A DNA stretch of 64,000 bases from Zingiber officinale (taxonomy: Eukaryota; Streptophyta; Magnoliopsida; Zingiberales; Zingiberaceae): the NCBI RefSeq assembly GCF_018446385.1, contig NC_056000.1:36245511-36309510 (forward strand), in the 5' to 3' direction. The position numbers were made by a program, and so were the translations under genes. The notes beneath the pieces were generated by a model. That model saw nothing but the letters and a program-made list of their open reading frames with translations, did no database searches and was not told the origin of the DNA. Positions 23,398-34,765 of the stretch are shown piece after piece (the first letter of the stretch is position 1; each line of letters begins with the position of its first letter).

Positions 23398-23992
23398 TTA
23401 CACCCTGCAAAAGATAGGAAAATAAGTAAAATAAAATATATAAAATAGAAAATTATAAAACTAAGATGATAAAAGATTATTACTGGGTATAATCAATTTG
23501 GATCCTTCCGGCATCAGGATTGGCAATCATCGCAAAAGCTTCCTGAGAGAGGTCCATGGTGACCCCTCTGCTTGCGCATCCCGGGCAATAGTCCACGATG
23601 GTGACAGTGACGCTGCCACCCCTGCAAGGGTTTGGGACTGCATTGGTTCCACCGGTGCACCTTACAGTGTACCTCCTCCCGCAAGCCGCACGGTTACCCC
23701 ATATAGAATCACCCGCTGCGGCTATCAGCACGCCTCTATCTTGGAACCCAAAGCACGAGGAAGCTATAAACATATATATATAACAGCAGCAACAACAATA
23801 ACAATAATGTTAGCTAGTCATAATAGTTTAGAAAAGATGAACCCTAAAATTGTTAATTAAGTAGGTTAAAAATGCTCAACGAGTATAAGGAGGGGTGTAG
23901 AAGGTTGCAATTCCAGGCACTGCAGCAACAGATGAAACTAGGGCAACCATCACCATGATTGCCACCACCATCGAGCTCTTCATCGAAGCCAT
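23398..23992 (-). CDS. EG45/plant natriuretic peptide-like secreted protein, copy 2
   Basis: Minus strand. Exon 1 is 23881-23992 and exon 2 starts at 23763. The simple reading stops at 23480 (..IDYTQ, 131 residues). A three-exon reading uses the donor CA|GTAATA at 23482-23483 and the acceptor TTTTGCAG, giving exon 3 23398-23404 with one Val codon and TAA. This makes 132 residues ending in TQV, an ending I recall for the family. The signal peptide is MASMKSS plus a hydrophobic run ending AAVPG. The EG45 domain has six cysteines (SSCFG, ACG, RCTGG, NPC, DYCPGC) and ends ANPDAGRIQIDYTQ. The domain is nearly identical to copy 1 and the flanks are shared, so the pair arose by segmental duplication. 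A secreted, apoplastic role is inferred from the family. Confidence 0.85.
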
Positions 23993-24074
23993 TTCAATCG
24001 ATTACCGGAAACAAAATTGCTTGGAAATAGCAAGTTTTTTTTTCTGTGCTCTCGATCGAGATGATGGCACCCAA

Positions 24075-24081
24075 ATTTATA
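24075..24081 (-). promoter_or_regulatory. TATA box of EG45 gene 2
   Basis: TATAAAT on the minus strand, ~83 bases upstream of the ATG, in the same local context as at the other two copies. Confidence 0.55.
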
Positions 24082-25515
24082 CGCGAAGGAGTTGGAAAAA
24101 TATGACCAAAAATTGAAGAAAATTTCTCTTCTTTTGTCTTGTTTAATTTAATGACATAATTTTCCAAAGTCTTGCCGCTTTTAATGGCTTTCATATATTT
24201 CTTTTTTCTCTCTCGAGAAGCATCAAGAACATTTGATTTAGTAAAATAATTTAGAATTATTTTAATGAGATTTTAGCATACAAAAGTCTATTTTTCTTTG
24301 TTTTCATCATCAAAATTCCACACTGCATATGCGTGTAGTAGTTTTTCTCTATCACAAGTATAAGTAAATTATTTCGGGTTTCCTGACCATGACTTTCTTA
24401 TCGTCAGAGGAAGAGAAGTATGATCCGATCTCAGCTAATGGTGCGACTTAAAAATGTTAACTATTTAGATGGACCTCTATGAACATTTTACCGATTTATT
24501 CTAGTGGATGATGGAGTTGAGTCAGTCATCTTCAAAAATAATTGGTTCGAATATTTAAATTATCAAGAAAAAAAAGTAGGATTTAATTAACTTAAATTAG
24601 GGTTATTTAATTAAAGTGTGAATCAATCTGAACTATTTTTTTTTGTTTTTTGTTTTTTGTTTTTGATAATCAGTGTCGCCTGATTAATCCTAGGGGTACA
24701 GGGATTTTCCCTTGATTTGCCAACTAGATAAATCTGAATCACAATTTATATACACTATCGCTAAAATATTCATCATGGAATTCAAATTTTAATCCTGTTA
24801 TTCAAATATTAATCTAATGACTCTGGAAGACCTTTGTAGAAAATTTTTTAGAGTGTCCTTCCGTATACGTTTTGTTTATCCGATCGACTTTGATAATTAG
24901 TCTAGAAATTTTTGATTATTTTTTATACAATTTAAATTTAAAATACAATTCTTTTTATTTTTTTTTAAATTATGAGGAATGGGTTATATATGGATGCTGA
25001 CTCAATTGGTCTGGATCGGAAGAAGATAATTAGCCACCAAGGTTGAATTGAAGGTAATCCATTCACGTGTAGGAATGACTTTTTGTTTGCCTATTCAAGT
25101 TTCTCTTGTAATCAAATTATATATCTACAATTCTTTTTCTCATGCAAAAAATTTAAGGTAAGGATTGAGCATCCTCAGGGCTGTCACGTCATGTTAAAGT
25201 CATGAAATTGGCAAAATTTTCAAATAGAGCATGCACCTAAGATTTTGTGTTATTTATTTAAAAATAATATATATTTATAAAAGATGTTTTTAAAAATATA
25301 TAATTTTTTTTTATTTTTATATGTGATATTAAAGGATAGAATGACACAGGAGCGAACTAAGACTTAGACAATTGTACAATCAGTTAAGAGTCGAGGGTAT
25401 AGTTCTCAATTTAGGTGAAACTTATCGTGAGGATGATTATAGTTGAAAATCCAATTGACTAGAATTTGATCCCCTCAGTTGGTAATTGACACATAAGAAA
25501 ACTCTTAAATAGCGA
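24082..25515. other. Upstream region of EG45 gene 2, then featureless DNA
   Basis: 24230-24620 is the upstream block shared with copy 1 (12741-12990). A T/G-rich simple stretch lies at 24632-24665. Beyond that I see no gene or repeat to 25515. Confidence 0.4.
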
Positions 25516-26175
25516 AAAGATTTAACAACAAAATTTAATCGATAATTTACCAAAGGGCGCACGTAGAGATTTAAATTTATCAAAAAAAACGTACGTTATT
25601 TTGATATTTACCAAAGAACGTACATTTTTAAGTGTATTTTCTATTTTACCTTTCTGATAATTTGACTGTTTCTATTATTTTTCTCTTCTATGTTATTTTT
25701 CTCTCTCTTCTCTCTACTTTCTCTTTTTTTTACCGGAGCATATGAATAACATTAGTTAATTTTTTAATAACATTTTAATATATTTGAAGAATTAAAAATA
25801 AACAATGAATAACATATTTGAACTTCTTGCAATTTCAAAAATTCACTAGAACTAAAATGAGTATAATGGGAGGCTCAGAACTCTCTAGGTCGATCAGTGA
25901 GTTTCGATCAAAATCTACTGATAGACCTAGAGAGCTCCGATTGCATCCATTTCGGTTTCTATATATTTCTAAAATTGCAAGTAGTTAAAATATGATGTCC
26001 ATTATTTATTTTAACTTTTCATAGATGTTAACATACAAAATGAAAGAATTATCAAAAATGCCCACGTTGAGTTTGATATGGAATCATATCAGACCCAACG
26101 TGGGTCTGATATCATTTCATATCAGGTCTACGTTAGACCTGATATGGATTTCATATCAGACCCAATATGGTATAG
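25516..26175. mobile_element. Non-autonomous relative of the hairpin-bearing MULE
   Basis: The left part has 'aatttaccaaagggcgcacgt..tttaccaaagaacgtac', as at 46345-46425 upstream of the MULE transposase. It is followed by a long imperfect inverted repeat CTCTCTAGGTC..GACCTAGAGAG (25880-25940), matching the CCATCAGTGGG hairpin and its 'cctag' flanks in the 50- and 55-kb arrays. It ends in GGTCTGATATC/GATATGG palindromes (26070-26165), like the GGGCCTGATAT hairpins. No transposase is present. This ties a deletion derivative to the same family. Confidence 0.55.
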
Positions 26176-27100
26176 TATCTTGGGCAAAATAGGTGGTTGA
26201 TCATTGTTCTATAAACCACTAGACACTGGTTTTATCCTTGCCTTGAAGTCCTTACTGCATGTAATAAGAAACATAGGCATTGGATATGCTTTAATCGTGG
26301 GCAGTTAAGAAATGCTTTTTCTGTTTTCCCCACCCAAACCCCAAAATCTTATTCCAATTCATTACATATATTACAAAGGCATGCCCTTGATGAATCAGAT
26401 TCCAAATCTGGATTAACAGTCTAGCTTTCTCATAGTGATAAAATGGAGTCTGTTCAAGTTTATTGCTGACTGTACATGTTAAAAAGTACTTAATGTATTA
26501 ATTTAGATTCCCTAACAAATTAGATACACAGATACAAACTCAAGTTTCCCGAATACTTTATTTTATTACAAATTTATAAACTATCAAGGAAGATACGACG
26601 GAAGATGTATGTGTCAATCCAAGATCTTTTTTGTTATAAAAAATAATACAATTTTGGCACTTTATATTGATGATAGATAGTTGAATATTGTGATTATTAG
26701 ATACTTAACATACATGTCTTCTTTGATCAACTTAGCTTAGGGGTATTCGTTAATGTTAACAGTATAATCAAAGCCTCATACTAGAATTATATGAAAAATA
26801 TCATAGATTTAAAAGATAAAAGATACCTCTATTAATAGAGGACCTTTTAAGTAGAATCTAAATATAAATTTATGAGAACTTAGATTCAAAATGGATATTA
26901 TGGAGGTATGTAAAGTCTTTTTGTCATAACAAGTGGTATTAGAGTCATGATCAAAATTAGATGTCATGTGGGGTGGTCTTGAACGAAGTTGAGAGAAGAC
27001 CCAAAGCAGGTAAAGAGTGATCGGATGCTTAAAGGGAAACTGTATCAAGTTAAGAGTGACCGGATCTTTACGGAAAAACCTTTTGCGTAGAAACAAAAAA
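26176..27100. other. No feature seen
   Basis: AT-rich intergenic sequence with short chance frames only. Confidence 0.4.
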
Positions 27101-27507
27101 TAAATCCACGAGGGTTTAGGCCCAAAGTGGATAATATATCATACTATTATAGGTCGGATGTCATGTGAGGTTGCCTTGAACGAAGTTAAGAGGAGACCTA
27201 GAGTAGCTCAAGAGTGATCGAATGCTTAAAGGGAGGCCTAGAGCATACCAAGAGTGATTGGATGTTTGCAGGGAGGTCCGGAGTAGGTCAAGAGTGACAA
27301 GATCCTTGCAGAAGGTCCGAAATAAGTCAAGAATGACCAGATGCCTGAGAGAATGCATGGACCATGAGAGTACTAGTAGTCCTTCGTTTGAGGTGAGAAT
27401 TGATTTAAAAGATGAAACATATTTTCATTGGTATGAGGCATTTTGGGTAGAACTCAAAAACAAATTCATTAGGGTTTAAGCCTAAAGTGGACAATATTCT
27501 TGACCAA
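27101..27507. repeat. Degenerate ~40-50-bp repeat block
   Basis: Repeating passages of the type 'aagagtgatcggatgcttaaaggg..gg' at about 27025, 27210, 27250, 27290 and 27330. Probably the tandem part of an old LTR. No gene. Confidence 0.4.
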
Positions 27508-28481
27508 ATGCACTATGAAAATCTCCTTCTAAGAAACAGAGAAGTCTCATACAAGTTCAAGCATGAAAATATAATAAGAAAATAAGAATGCATATGCCAA
27601 ATACAATCGAGAACTATTTTTAGAGTTTACAATGAGGAACCTTGTATTGCTTGTTCTTTTCTTGCTTTGGATTGCCTCTTGGTAGATGGAAATGTAACAA
27701 CACTTTGCTTTAAAACTCCCAAGAACTAGTTGAACCAAGTGTTCTTCAAATCTTTGTGAAAACCCCTTTCCTAGGTTACTTCAACGCCTCCTAATCGATT
27801 AAACTTACTCCTAATCGATTGTCATGTCAGTTTGATCATTCAAAACCTATAGAATAACTCTTTTTTCACCTATCTAATCTCGATTGATGAATCATACCAA
27901 TCAATTTGATAACTTCTAATCCATTTAAAACCTTTATGTTCTCACAAGAATCTCTCAATCGATTCCAGACCTACTGTCCTCTCTTCGAACATGCTTCAAT
28001 CGATTACCTTAGTCGATTTGTGAAAACTAAATCGATTACTCCAATTGATTCCAAGCTCTTCTCTTCTCATGTGAAAACACCTTTAATTATTTGCCCTAAT
28101 CGATTAAGATAAGGCCTAATCGATTAGTCAATCGATTCAAAGTCTTACTATGCTTCGTGAAATCCCAATCGATTAGGAAATCAATTCTAATCAATTGGCC
28201 TTGAGCTAATCGATTGTCCAACCCTAAACTCTGATCTTGAGTTTAGGGTTCCTTGGCCCAATCCTAAAGTCATCTATGGATCATTGGGACTTATCATTGT
28301 CTAGCATTTAGTTACCCTTGATCTGTCAGGGCTTATTCACCAAGTGTCCGGTCAATCCTTGATCCACTTGGACTTTCCATCTTGTGCCAACTTTTTGTTG
28401 GACTTTTGATCACCAAATGTCCGGTCAACCTTTGATCTGCTTGGACTTTTTCCCTTGCCTAGCCTTGCTAGAACTTCCGTT
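27508..28481 (-). repeat. Outer family-A LTR (reverse), left part
   Basis: Reverse complement of the 3' two-thirds of the family-A LTR: the 'cttgtatgagacttctctg..gaaggag' tail near 27510-27560, AATCGATT palindromes at 27790-28220, and the 'ggtcaac..cacttggac' passages to 28470. It continues at 40264-40670. The inner plus-oriented family-A LTR interrupts it at 28482. Confidence 0.65.
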
Positions 28482-28673
28482 TGTTAGGAGATTGCCGATG
28501 TAATCATCATCGGGTCAAGGTTGACCGGTTTGACTAAACTTGAGTGAATTCGAGCTTGAGTTTTGATTTTTGGACAATATATGAAAAGAAGTAAAGGTTG
28601 ACCGAATACTTGACAATATGCGAGATAGAAGTCAAGTCATAGAGGATCGGATACTTGACTATAAAGTCTTAAT
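28482..28673 (+). repeat. Inner family-A LTR (plus), left part
   Basis: Begins TGTTAGGAGATTGCC and reads as the first 190 bases of a family-A LTR ('gtcaaggttgacc', 'gagtgaattcgagcttgag', 'ggacaatat', 'gaagtcaag'). The text resumes at 38832 after the family-B insertion flanked by TTAAT at 28669-28673 and 38827-38831. Joined length is about 1.62 kb, the size of a full family-A LTR. No gag or primer site follows, so it is a solo LTR. Confidence 0.75.
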
Positions 28674-29270
28674 TGTTGGTGCCTTTGGAGGCCGGCAAGA
28701 GGGGAGAGGTGAATTGCCCTGAAAAAATAAAACTGACCTTTCTCGGATTTTCAACTACTAATCGAACTTATAAAAATAGAAGAGACTAATTAAACAAAAT
28801 CTAAACAGACACATAGAGTTTACTTGGTTTGCAATCAGGGGATTGCTAATCCAAGACAAAGATGGCGTACTATCTGATTCTCCTCTGGGCGGAGTAGCCT
28901 CTTACAGCGTTGAAAGCACAGAAAGAAAAGTAAAGCACACAGAAGTTGATTACAAGTGAGATGCATTAACTGTGCAGATCAGTGCTATATTTATAGCACT
29001 AGTCGGGGAGCCTCAAAGGGGTTTCGGGCGCTCTGGGGGAATAAAACTTTATCCCCCAACGTTCAAATCGCGTTAGAATCGATCTGGTCAAAAACTTCAT
29101 ATATCCCAGGCGCCCGGAAGGGTTCCGGGCGCCCCGAGCCTTAAAGTCAACAGAAGTTGACTTTTTCGTCTCTGGTTCAGCTTGTCTCAGTCCGGGTCTT
29201 GTTCACTCCGGCTCCGCTAGCTTGGGTGATCTCAGCCATCCGGAATAGGGCTCACCCGAACCCAAGTTCC
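28674..29270 (-). repeat. Family-B solo LTR (reverse), left part
   Basis: Reads TGTTGGTGCCTTTGGAGGCC, the reverse complement of the ..CCGGCTCACC..ACCAACA end of the family-B LTR. It passes through 'ggagtagcctcttac' and GCTATATTTATAGC (TATA box, minus), and stops at CCCAAGTTCC (29270). The remainder is at 38553-38826, ending CCAACA. Joined length is about 871, near the 902 of the intact copy. Target duplication TTAAT is perfect. Confidence 0.85.
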
Positions 29271-31260
29271 TGTTGGTTAATCCTAGGAAAACTTATCGGT
29301 TTCACTGTACAAAATTTTTTTTACAAGTGTCGAACCTTTCCTTAAATAACCTATTGTGTTCTTTAGAAATTAAATCAGGAATCGCAGACGAAAGTTAACA
29401 TCATTGATTCCAAATTTAACTTATCTGTTCTTAATGGTTTAGATTTGAATCGCAAGCGGAACTTAACACTATTGATTCAAATCTACCAAAATTATTAATT
29501 CCATAAATATTAATTTCCAAAATTGGCTTCCAGGACTGCATGGCGAGGCACATGGCCTTCTTGGATATGGGAGCAACCACCACCGCCTAGGCAAAGCCTT
29601 TTAAGGAAAGCTAATATTTATTTCCTTAAATAACTTTAGGTTAACCAAAAAGAACAATCGAATCACAAATTCGAAAAAGAAGAAAACACAAAATCGAAAA
29701 ATAAATTCGATAAACTAGATCTAATTGCTTCTTGTATTTAGAATTCATACAAAGAAAAATAACTAGTATGATGCGGAAGAAAAATACTAGTTATACCTTC
29801 TCTTTGTAAGCTAATGACCTCAAGATCTTCTGCCGTATTCCTCGCCTCACCTTGGACGTCGTGTGGGCGACGATCCTCCAAGATGAACACCACCCAAAAG
29901 CTTCCTCCTTCTTCTTCTAAAATCCGGCCACCACCACCATCAAGGAGAAGAGAGCAAAGGGAGAGGAAGAAGGGAGAGGGTCGGCCACACCAAGAGATCA
30001 CCCAAGCAAAAGAATAAGAGTTGTATCTCATGAAGCCCCCTCACCCCTTCTTTTATATTACTTGCCCAAGGCAAATAAGGAAAAACCTTTTACAAAAAAT
30101 AAAATCATCCAAGAGTTTTTTCCTTTTTCCTTTTTATTTTTCCTTTTCTTTCCTCTTGATTGAATCAATCACCAATCAATGGTTATGATCAATCCTATTT
30201 GGTTTAGGATTGAATTTGGTTTAATCCTATTGGTCGGCCCTTGCTTGGGCACCAAGCAAGGTGGCCGGCCACAATTAAAAGGAAAGGAAAAATAATTTTT
30301 AAAAATTTTATAAGAAGAAATTCTCTTATAAAATTAACAAGCTCTCTTTCCTAAAGTATGAGTTAAAAAAGGAAAGTTTTAAAAATTAAAACCATGTTTT
30401 AAAATTTAAAATTTCTCTTCAAAAATTTCCTTTTTTAACATGAATAGAAAATTTAAATTTTTAAAACTTCTTTTCCTTTTTTCTAAAACCACGAGGATGG
30501 TTAAAAAAAGAAAGTTTTTAAAACTTTTAAAACTCTCTATTAAATCATGTGGTCTAATTCAAATAAGGAAAGTTTTTAAAATTAAAATCTCTCTTTTAAA
30601 ACTTATAGTTTTCTACAAAGAGGAGATTTTAAAAATTTAAAACACCCCTCCTATTTGAAGTTATCATGGCCGACCCCTACTTGCTTGGTCACCAAGCAAG
30701 AGGGCCGGCCCCCTTAAGGAGATGGTGGTCGACCATTGCTTGGTCACTAAGCAATGGGCCGACCTCCTTTCTTGGACACCAAGAAGGGTTTTTAATGAGT
30801 GGTTTATAAGGCACTAATGAGGCTACGACAGGGACCTAGAGGAGAAATTAGTTTTGGCCTTCCGATGAGCTTAAGTATCCCGTGTTTGCCCCGAACACAC
30901 AACTCAAGTTCATCAATAATAACTCATGCTACTAGAGAGTTATTGTTGCACTACCGCACCAATCCAAAATTACATTATAAGCTCCTTCTTACCATGAGTG
31001 TGTTAGTCTCCCTGTGTTTAAGATAACGAATGTCCACTAATTAAGTAAGTTACTGACAACTTACTTAATTAATATCTAGCACCAAGAGTAGTACCACTCA
31101 ACTTCATTGTCATGTTGGACTAGGTCTACCTGCAGGGTTTAACATGACAATCCTTATGAGATCCTCTTGGGGGCATTCTCAACCTAGATAACTAGGACAC
31201 GGATTCCTTCTATAATCAACAACACACACTATAAGTAATATCATTTCTCAACTTATCGGG
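29271..31260 (-). repeat. Copia-like solo LTR, family D (reverse), left part
   Basis: Bounded by the target duplication GTTCC (29266-29270 and 38548-38552). On the minus strand it begins at 38547 with TGTTAGAATGTATACTAAAA and ends at 29271 with GATTAACCAACA. Without the inner element it is 2456 bases. It contains no pol frame. It holds four short palindromes of the TTGCTTGGTCACCAAGCAA type (30240-30790). The rest (29340-30200) is AT-rich without a gene. Because both ends are LTR-like and no internal region is visible, I call it a long solo LTR. Confidence 0.65.
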
Positions 31261-31942
31261 TGATCCGGCGGTGAGAATGGGGGACCCACTTCCTGAAGGG
31301 TCCCAGCCTGAGGACAGATGGAGGGCTGACTAAGCGGGCAAGGGCCGCGTCGAGCAGTTGAGCAGGTCCAAGCGGAGCCAGATATAACCCAGCCATAGGC
31401 TTGGGTTTCCGACACCAAGGCGGGTGTCTGCCCGGCTGGAACCGAAGGGCCGAGCGGGTGGTCCGTTCGGCCAGGATAAGGGCGAGGATACAAAGGTTAG
31501 CCGAACGGCCTATTCGTTCGGCTCGAGATATGGGATGTCAGCAAAGGCATGCCTAATGATTATGCCGTACAAAAAGATTTCACGATAGAGGATCTAGCCG
31601 TCACATCATGGAGAGGTTGATACAGTAGCGGTATGACCTTATGGATGCCCTTCTGACAGACCCATACCTGGGCATGGTCGAAAGCAGGTGATTGCTTTGA
31701 TTGGCGTGCTCAGGCTCCTTCGAGAGGTCTATATAAGGTCTCAATTTCTTCACCGGAGGTACACGAGTCTTCTGTTTCTAAGCCACCTCTTTGTTATTCC
31801 TCGCCTGACTTGAGCGTCGGAGGGCCGTCGCCGGGACACCCCTCCCGGCTCGGTTTTGTTGCAGGTTCGCCGGAGCACTCGAGGATCTAGTAGGGAGCGC
31901 CACATCCCAAGCGTTCGTTGACCCCTGGTTCGGACAGGATCA
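31261..31942 (+). repeat. Tat-like 5' LTR
   Basis: 682 bases, TGATCC..GGATCA termini, TATA box TATATAAG at 31730-31737, followed by pyrimidine-rich leader text. Repeated at 37397-38076. Confidence 0.9.
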
Positions 31943-31944
31943 AT

Positions 31945-31962
31945 TTGGCGCCGTCTGTGGGA
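31945..31962 (+). other. Primer binding site of the Tat-like element
   Basis: TTGGCGCCGTCTGTGGGA starts three bases after the LTR end. The TGGCGCC start is the tRNA-complementary primer site widely seen in Tat-group gypsy elements. Confidence 0.75.
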
Positions 31963-31987
31963 ACGCACCTGCATCCGAGCAGAGGCA

Positions 31988-32425
31988 ATGGATGAGGCTG
32001 GAAGACTATATACCGTGACACTCTCACAAGAAGAGTTGGACGCCATAGTCGAGGCGAGGGCAGCCAAGATAGTGGCGCAGCAAAAGGAGAAAGCACAGGC
32101 TGAGCGAGCGCAACAGCAAACCTCGGCTTCAGCAGGCCGGGCGGCGCAAGCAGACCGCCCGGAATATGTTTCAACAGGAGGGTTCCCTCAGGCACTCTTC
32201 CGTACTCCCCCAGAAATCGCGCCCGCTCACGGGGAGCAAGGATCTTCATCTGATGAGCCTCCCGTTCGGGATCATAGGAAGGGCAAAACCCTCCGAGCGG
32301 ACGCTTCTCCCGAGCGGAAGCACCGACAGTTCTCTCAAAAGCAGATACTTCATCTCCCGAATTCGACTTATAGCAAGCCCCTCCTTCTGGAACCTCAAGA
32401 GCGGGAGTTTGATGTCAGGCGATGA
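31988..32425 (+). pseudogene. Tat-like gag, N-terminal stump
   Basis: ATG at 31988 opens 145 codons. The N terminus is MDEAGRLYTVTLSQEELDAI followed by an Ala/Gln/Lys/Glu helix-forming stretch and a charged Pro/Ser-rich linker, as in the N-terminal part of Tat-type gag. The frame ends at a TGA and the capsid domain is missing, consistent with a deletion joining the gag start to the array region. It is unlikely to form a functional capsid. The high GC content differs from the surrounding host DNA. Confidence 0.55.
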
Positions 32426-33019
32426 ATCGACCGCATACGAGGAAGTTGGGTGGACGAGCCGCCGAGCGGATGAAGAGGGATTGGCACTTGGATCCACCAT
32501 GAAGCACAAATTATCTCCAGCCTGTCCGGGGCAGGGCGAGAGGTGCACCAATAGAATATGTGCTGTATATTTTCCGTTTGGTTGTATATTTGAAATGTAG
32601 AAGGCAAAATGTTATAATGTGCGCAATTGGAATTATTGGCCGAGCGGCCTATCTTCATGGTGTATAAGATACAAGTCAAGCGCTCTTGGCTCGATGAAGA
32701 AGGCCTCGAGCCTTTCGGCTGGAGGTATAGTATCCGAGCCAGGCGCTCGCTGACGAAGGCTCGTGGAGCAATGGGAGCAGAAGGCTCAAGTAAAAGGATA
32801 AAGCAGCAGGCCGCCTCCACCTCTGGTAGGCCGAGCGGCCATGGAGGACCGACCGGGAAGTTTCGCCATCCTCCTGGCCTTAGATAAATTTCGACGAAGT
32901 ACATTGTATCCACCTCACTCCACGGGTATTCGGGAGTTGAGAAATTGCGTTAGATCTTATGCTGATCGGCAGGTTAGTTTTTCAGATATAGTTTCTTTCG
33001 GGCGTAGAATTCATCGTAA
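32426..33019. other. Internal spacer of the Tat-like element
   Basis: Begins as GC-rich remnants of the internal region. Isolated 57-bp-like repeat motifs ('ctcgagcctttcggctggaggtata', 32700-32735) precede the main array. No domain is recognised in any frame. Confidence 0.4.
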
Positions 33020-33600
33020 TTTTCCGAATGAAGGCCCCGAGCCGTTCGGCCGGAGGTATAATAACCGAGCCAAGCGCTCAACAAATGAAGGCCCCGAGCC
33101 GTTCGACCGGAGGTATAATAACCGAGCCAAGCGCTCGACCAATGAAGGCCCCGAGCCGTTCGGCCGGAGGTATAATAACCGAGACAAGCGCTCGACCAAT
33201 GAAGGCCCCCGAGCCGCTCGGCCGGGAGGTTGATATACGAGCCAGCCAGAGGCTCGATGACGAAGGCCCCCGAGCCGTTCGGCCGGAGGTAAATTATCCG
33301 AGCCAAACGCTCGAGTGACGAAGGCCCCCGAGCCGTTCGGCCGGAGGTAAATTATCCGAGCCAAACGCTCGAGTGACGAAGGCCCCGAGCCGCTCGGCCG
33401 GAGGTAAATTATTCATGCAAAATGCTCAAAAAAGCGAAGACCCCCGAGCCGATTGGCCGGGCGGATTATATACGATCCACACGCTCAATGGAGAAGACCC
33501 CCCGAGCCGATCGACAGGGAGGATTATATACGAGCCCGTGGCTGCCACGGACTCGATGGCGAAGATCCCCGAGCCGATCGGCCGGGTTTAAATTAGCCCT
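33020..33600. repeat. 57-58-bp tandem array, about 10 units
   Basis: Unit landmark GAAGGCCCCGAGCCGTTCGG recurs at 33030, 33088, 33144, 33201, 33262, 33320, 33378, then degenerate at 33436, 33493 and 33561. The first units are exactly 57 bases (19 codons), so one plus-strand frame reads a 19-residue repeat beginning NEGPEPFG. I regard the frame as incidental. Confidence 0.85.
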
Positions 33601-34330
33601 TAGGGCCGTCTAGCCCAGACGTTAAATTGTAGAGTCGAACCGGCGACTATAAAAACCCCGGCTTGAAGACCGTCTAGCCCAGACGTTAAACCGTAGAGCC
33701 GCGCCGACCGGCTATAAATAACCGCTCCGTCGAGCACCGACGTTAAAGATCGAGAGACGAACCGGCGTCTATAAACGTCCGAGCAGAGGACCGACGAGCC
33801 CCGTTATTAAAAATCGAGAGCCGCGCCGACCGGCTATAAATAACCGCGTCGTCGAGCACCGACGTTAAAGATCGAGAGACGAGCCGGCGTCTATAAACGT
33901 CCGAGCGGAAGACCGACGAGCCCCGTCGTTAAAAATCGAGAGCCGCGCCGACCGGCTATAAATAACCGCGCCGAGCACCGGCGTTAAAGATCGAGAGGCA
34001 GGCGTCTATAAACGTCCGGCGGAAGACCGGCGAGCCCGTCGTTAAAATCGAGGCGCCGGCTATAAATAACCGCGTCGAGCACCGGCGTTAAAGATAGAGA
34101 GCCGCGTCGACGGCTATAAACATCCGACGAGCCCGTCGTTAAAAATCGAGCCGCGCCGGCTATAAATAACAGCGCCGTCGAGCACCGGCGTTAAAGATCG
34201 AGAGCAGCGCCGACAATAACGTCCGAGCAGAAGACCGACGAGCCCCGTCGTTAAAAATCGAGAGCCGCGCCGACCGGCTATAAATAACCGCGCCGTCGAG
34301 ATCCGACGTTAAAGATCGAGAGTCAAACCT
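33601..34330. repeat. ~121-bp tandem array with repeated TATA-like motifs
   Basis: Landmark CCGGCTATAAATAACCG occurs at about 33708, 33830, 33951, 34058, 34156 and 34275. Alternating with it is CGTCTATAAACGTCCG in the same units. Each full unit has two related halves with GTTAAAGATCGAGAG or GTTAAAAATCGAGAG. The segment 33960-34200 has many small deletions relative to its neighbours. Confidence 0.8.
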
Positions 34331-34765
34331 GCGACTGTGAGCTTACTGGACGAAACTAAGGACGCCAAATAACGAGCGTTCGCAAGTACTAAATTGATTA
34401 AGTCCGATCGGCCATCAGTTTGCCAATACTTCACATTCACTGAATGCAAACAGCATAGCCAAGCGCTAAACGATTTCGAGGAAAACAAGTCAACTGATTA
34501 ACCCGATCGGTCGTCTAGTGTGGAACACGTGGAGCTTAACTGATTCTACGAATAAGCACCAAACAGACAAAAAACGGCAATGAAGGGCAAGCAAAAATAG
34601 AGACAAAAGAAGACAATTACGCCGATCGGCACATGCAAAAATTTTACATCAGCAGATGAAATACAGAAAGTACTGGGAAGAACTCGCTTCACTCCGGGTC
34701 CTCAAAATTAAAAAAGGCGTCCGGGATATCGTCAATCATAGCCGCCAGATCTGAAGAGGGAATGC
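34331..34765. other. Spacer between array and antisense ORF
   Basis: No array units and no domain. It probably holds the 3' end and terminator of the minus-strand ORF. Confidence 0.4.

Noticed and set aside
24632..24720. T/G-rich stretch followed by 'gtgtcgcctgattaatcc', considered as a MITE or RNA gene
   Set aside because: No inverted ends, no promoter boxes and no folding beyond chance.
31887..32249. 120-codon minus-strand frame opposite the gag stump
   Set aside because: Shadow of the plus-strand gag frame in GC-rich DNA.
33020..33600. Regular spaced repeats resembling a CRISPR array
   Set aside because: Head-to-tail tandem repeats without unique spacers, inside a plant retrotransposon. 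Not CRISPR.
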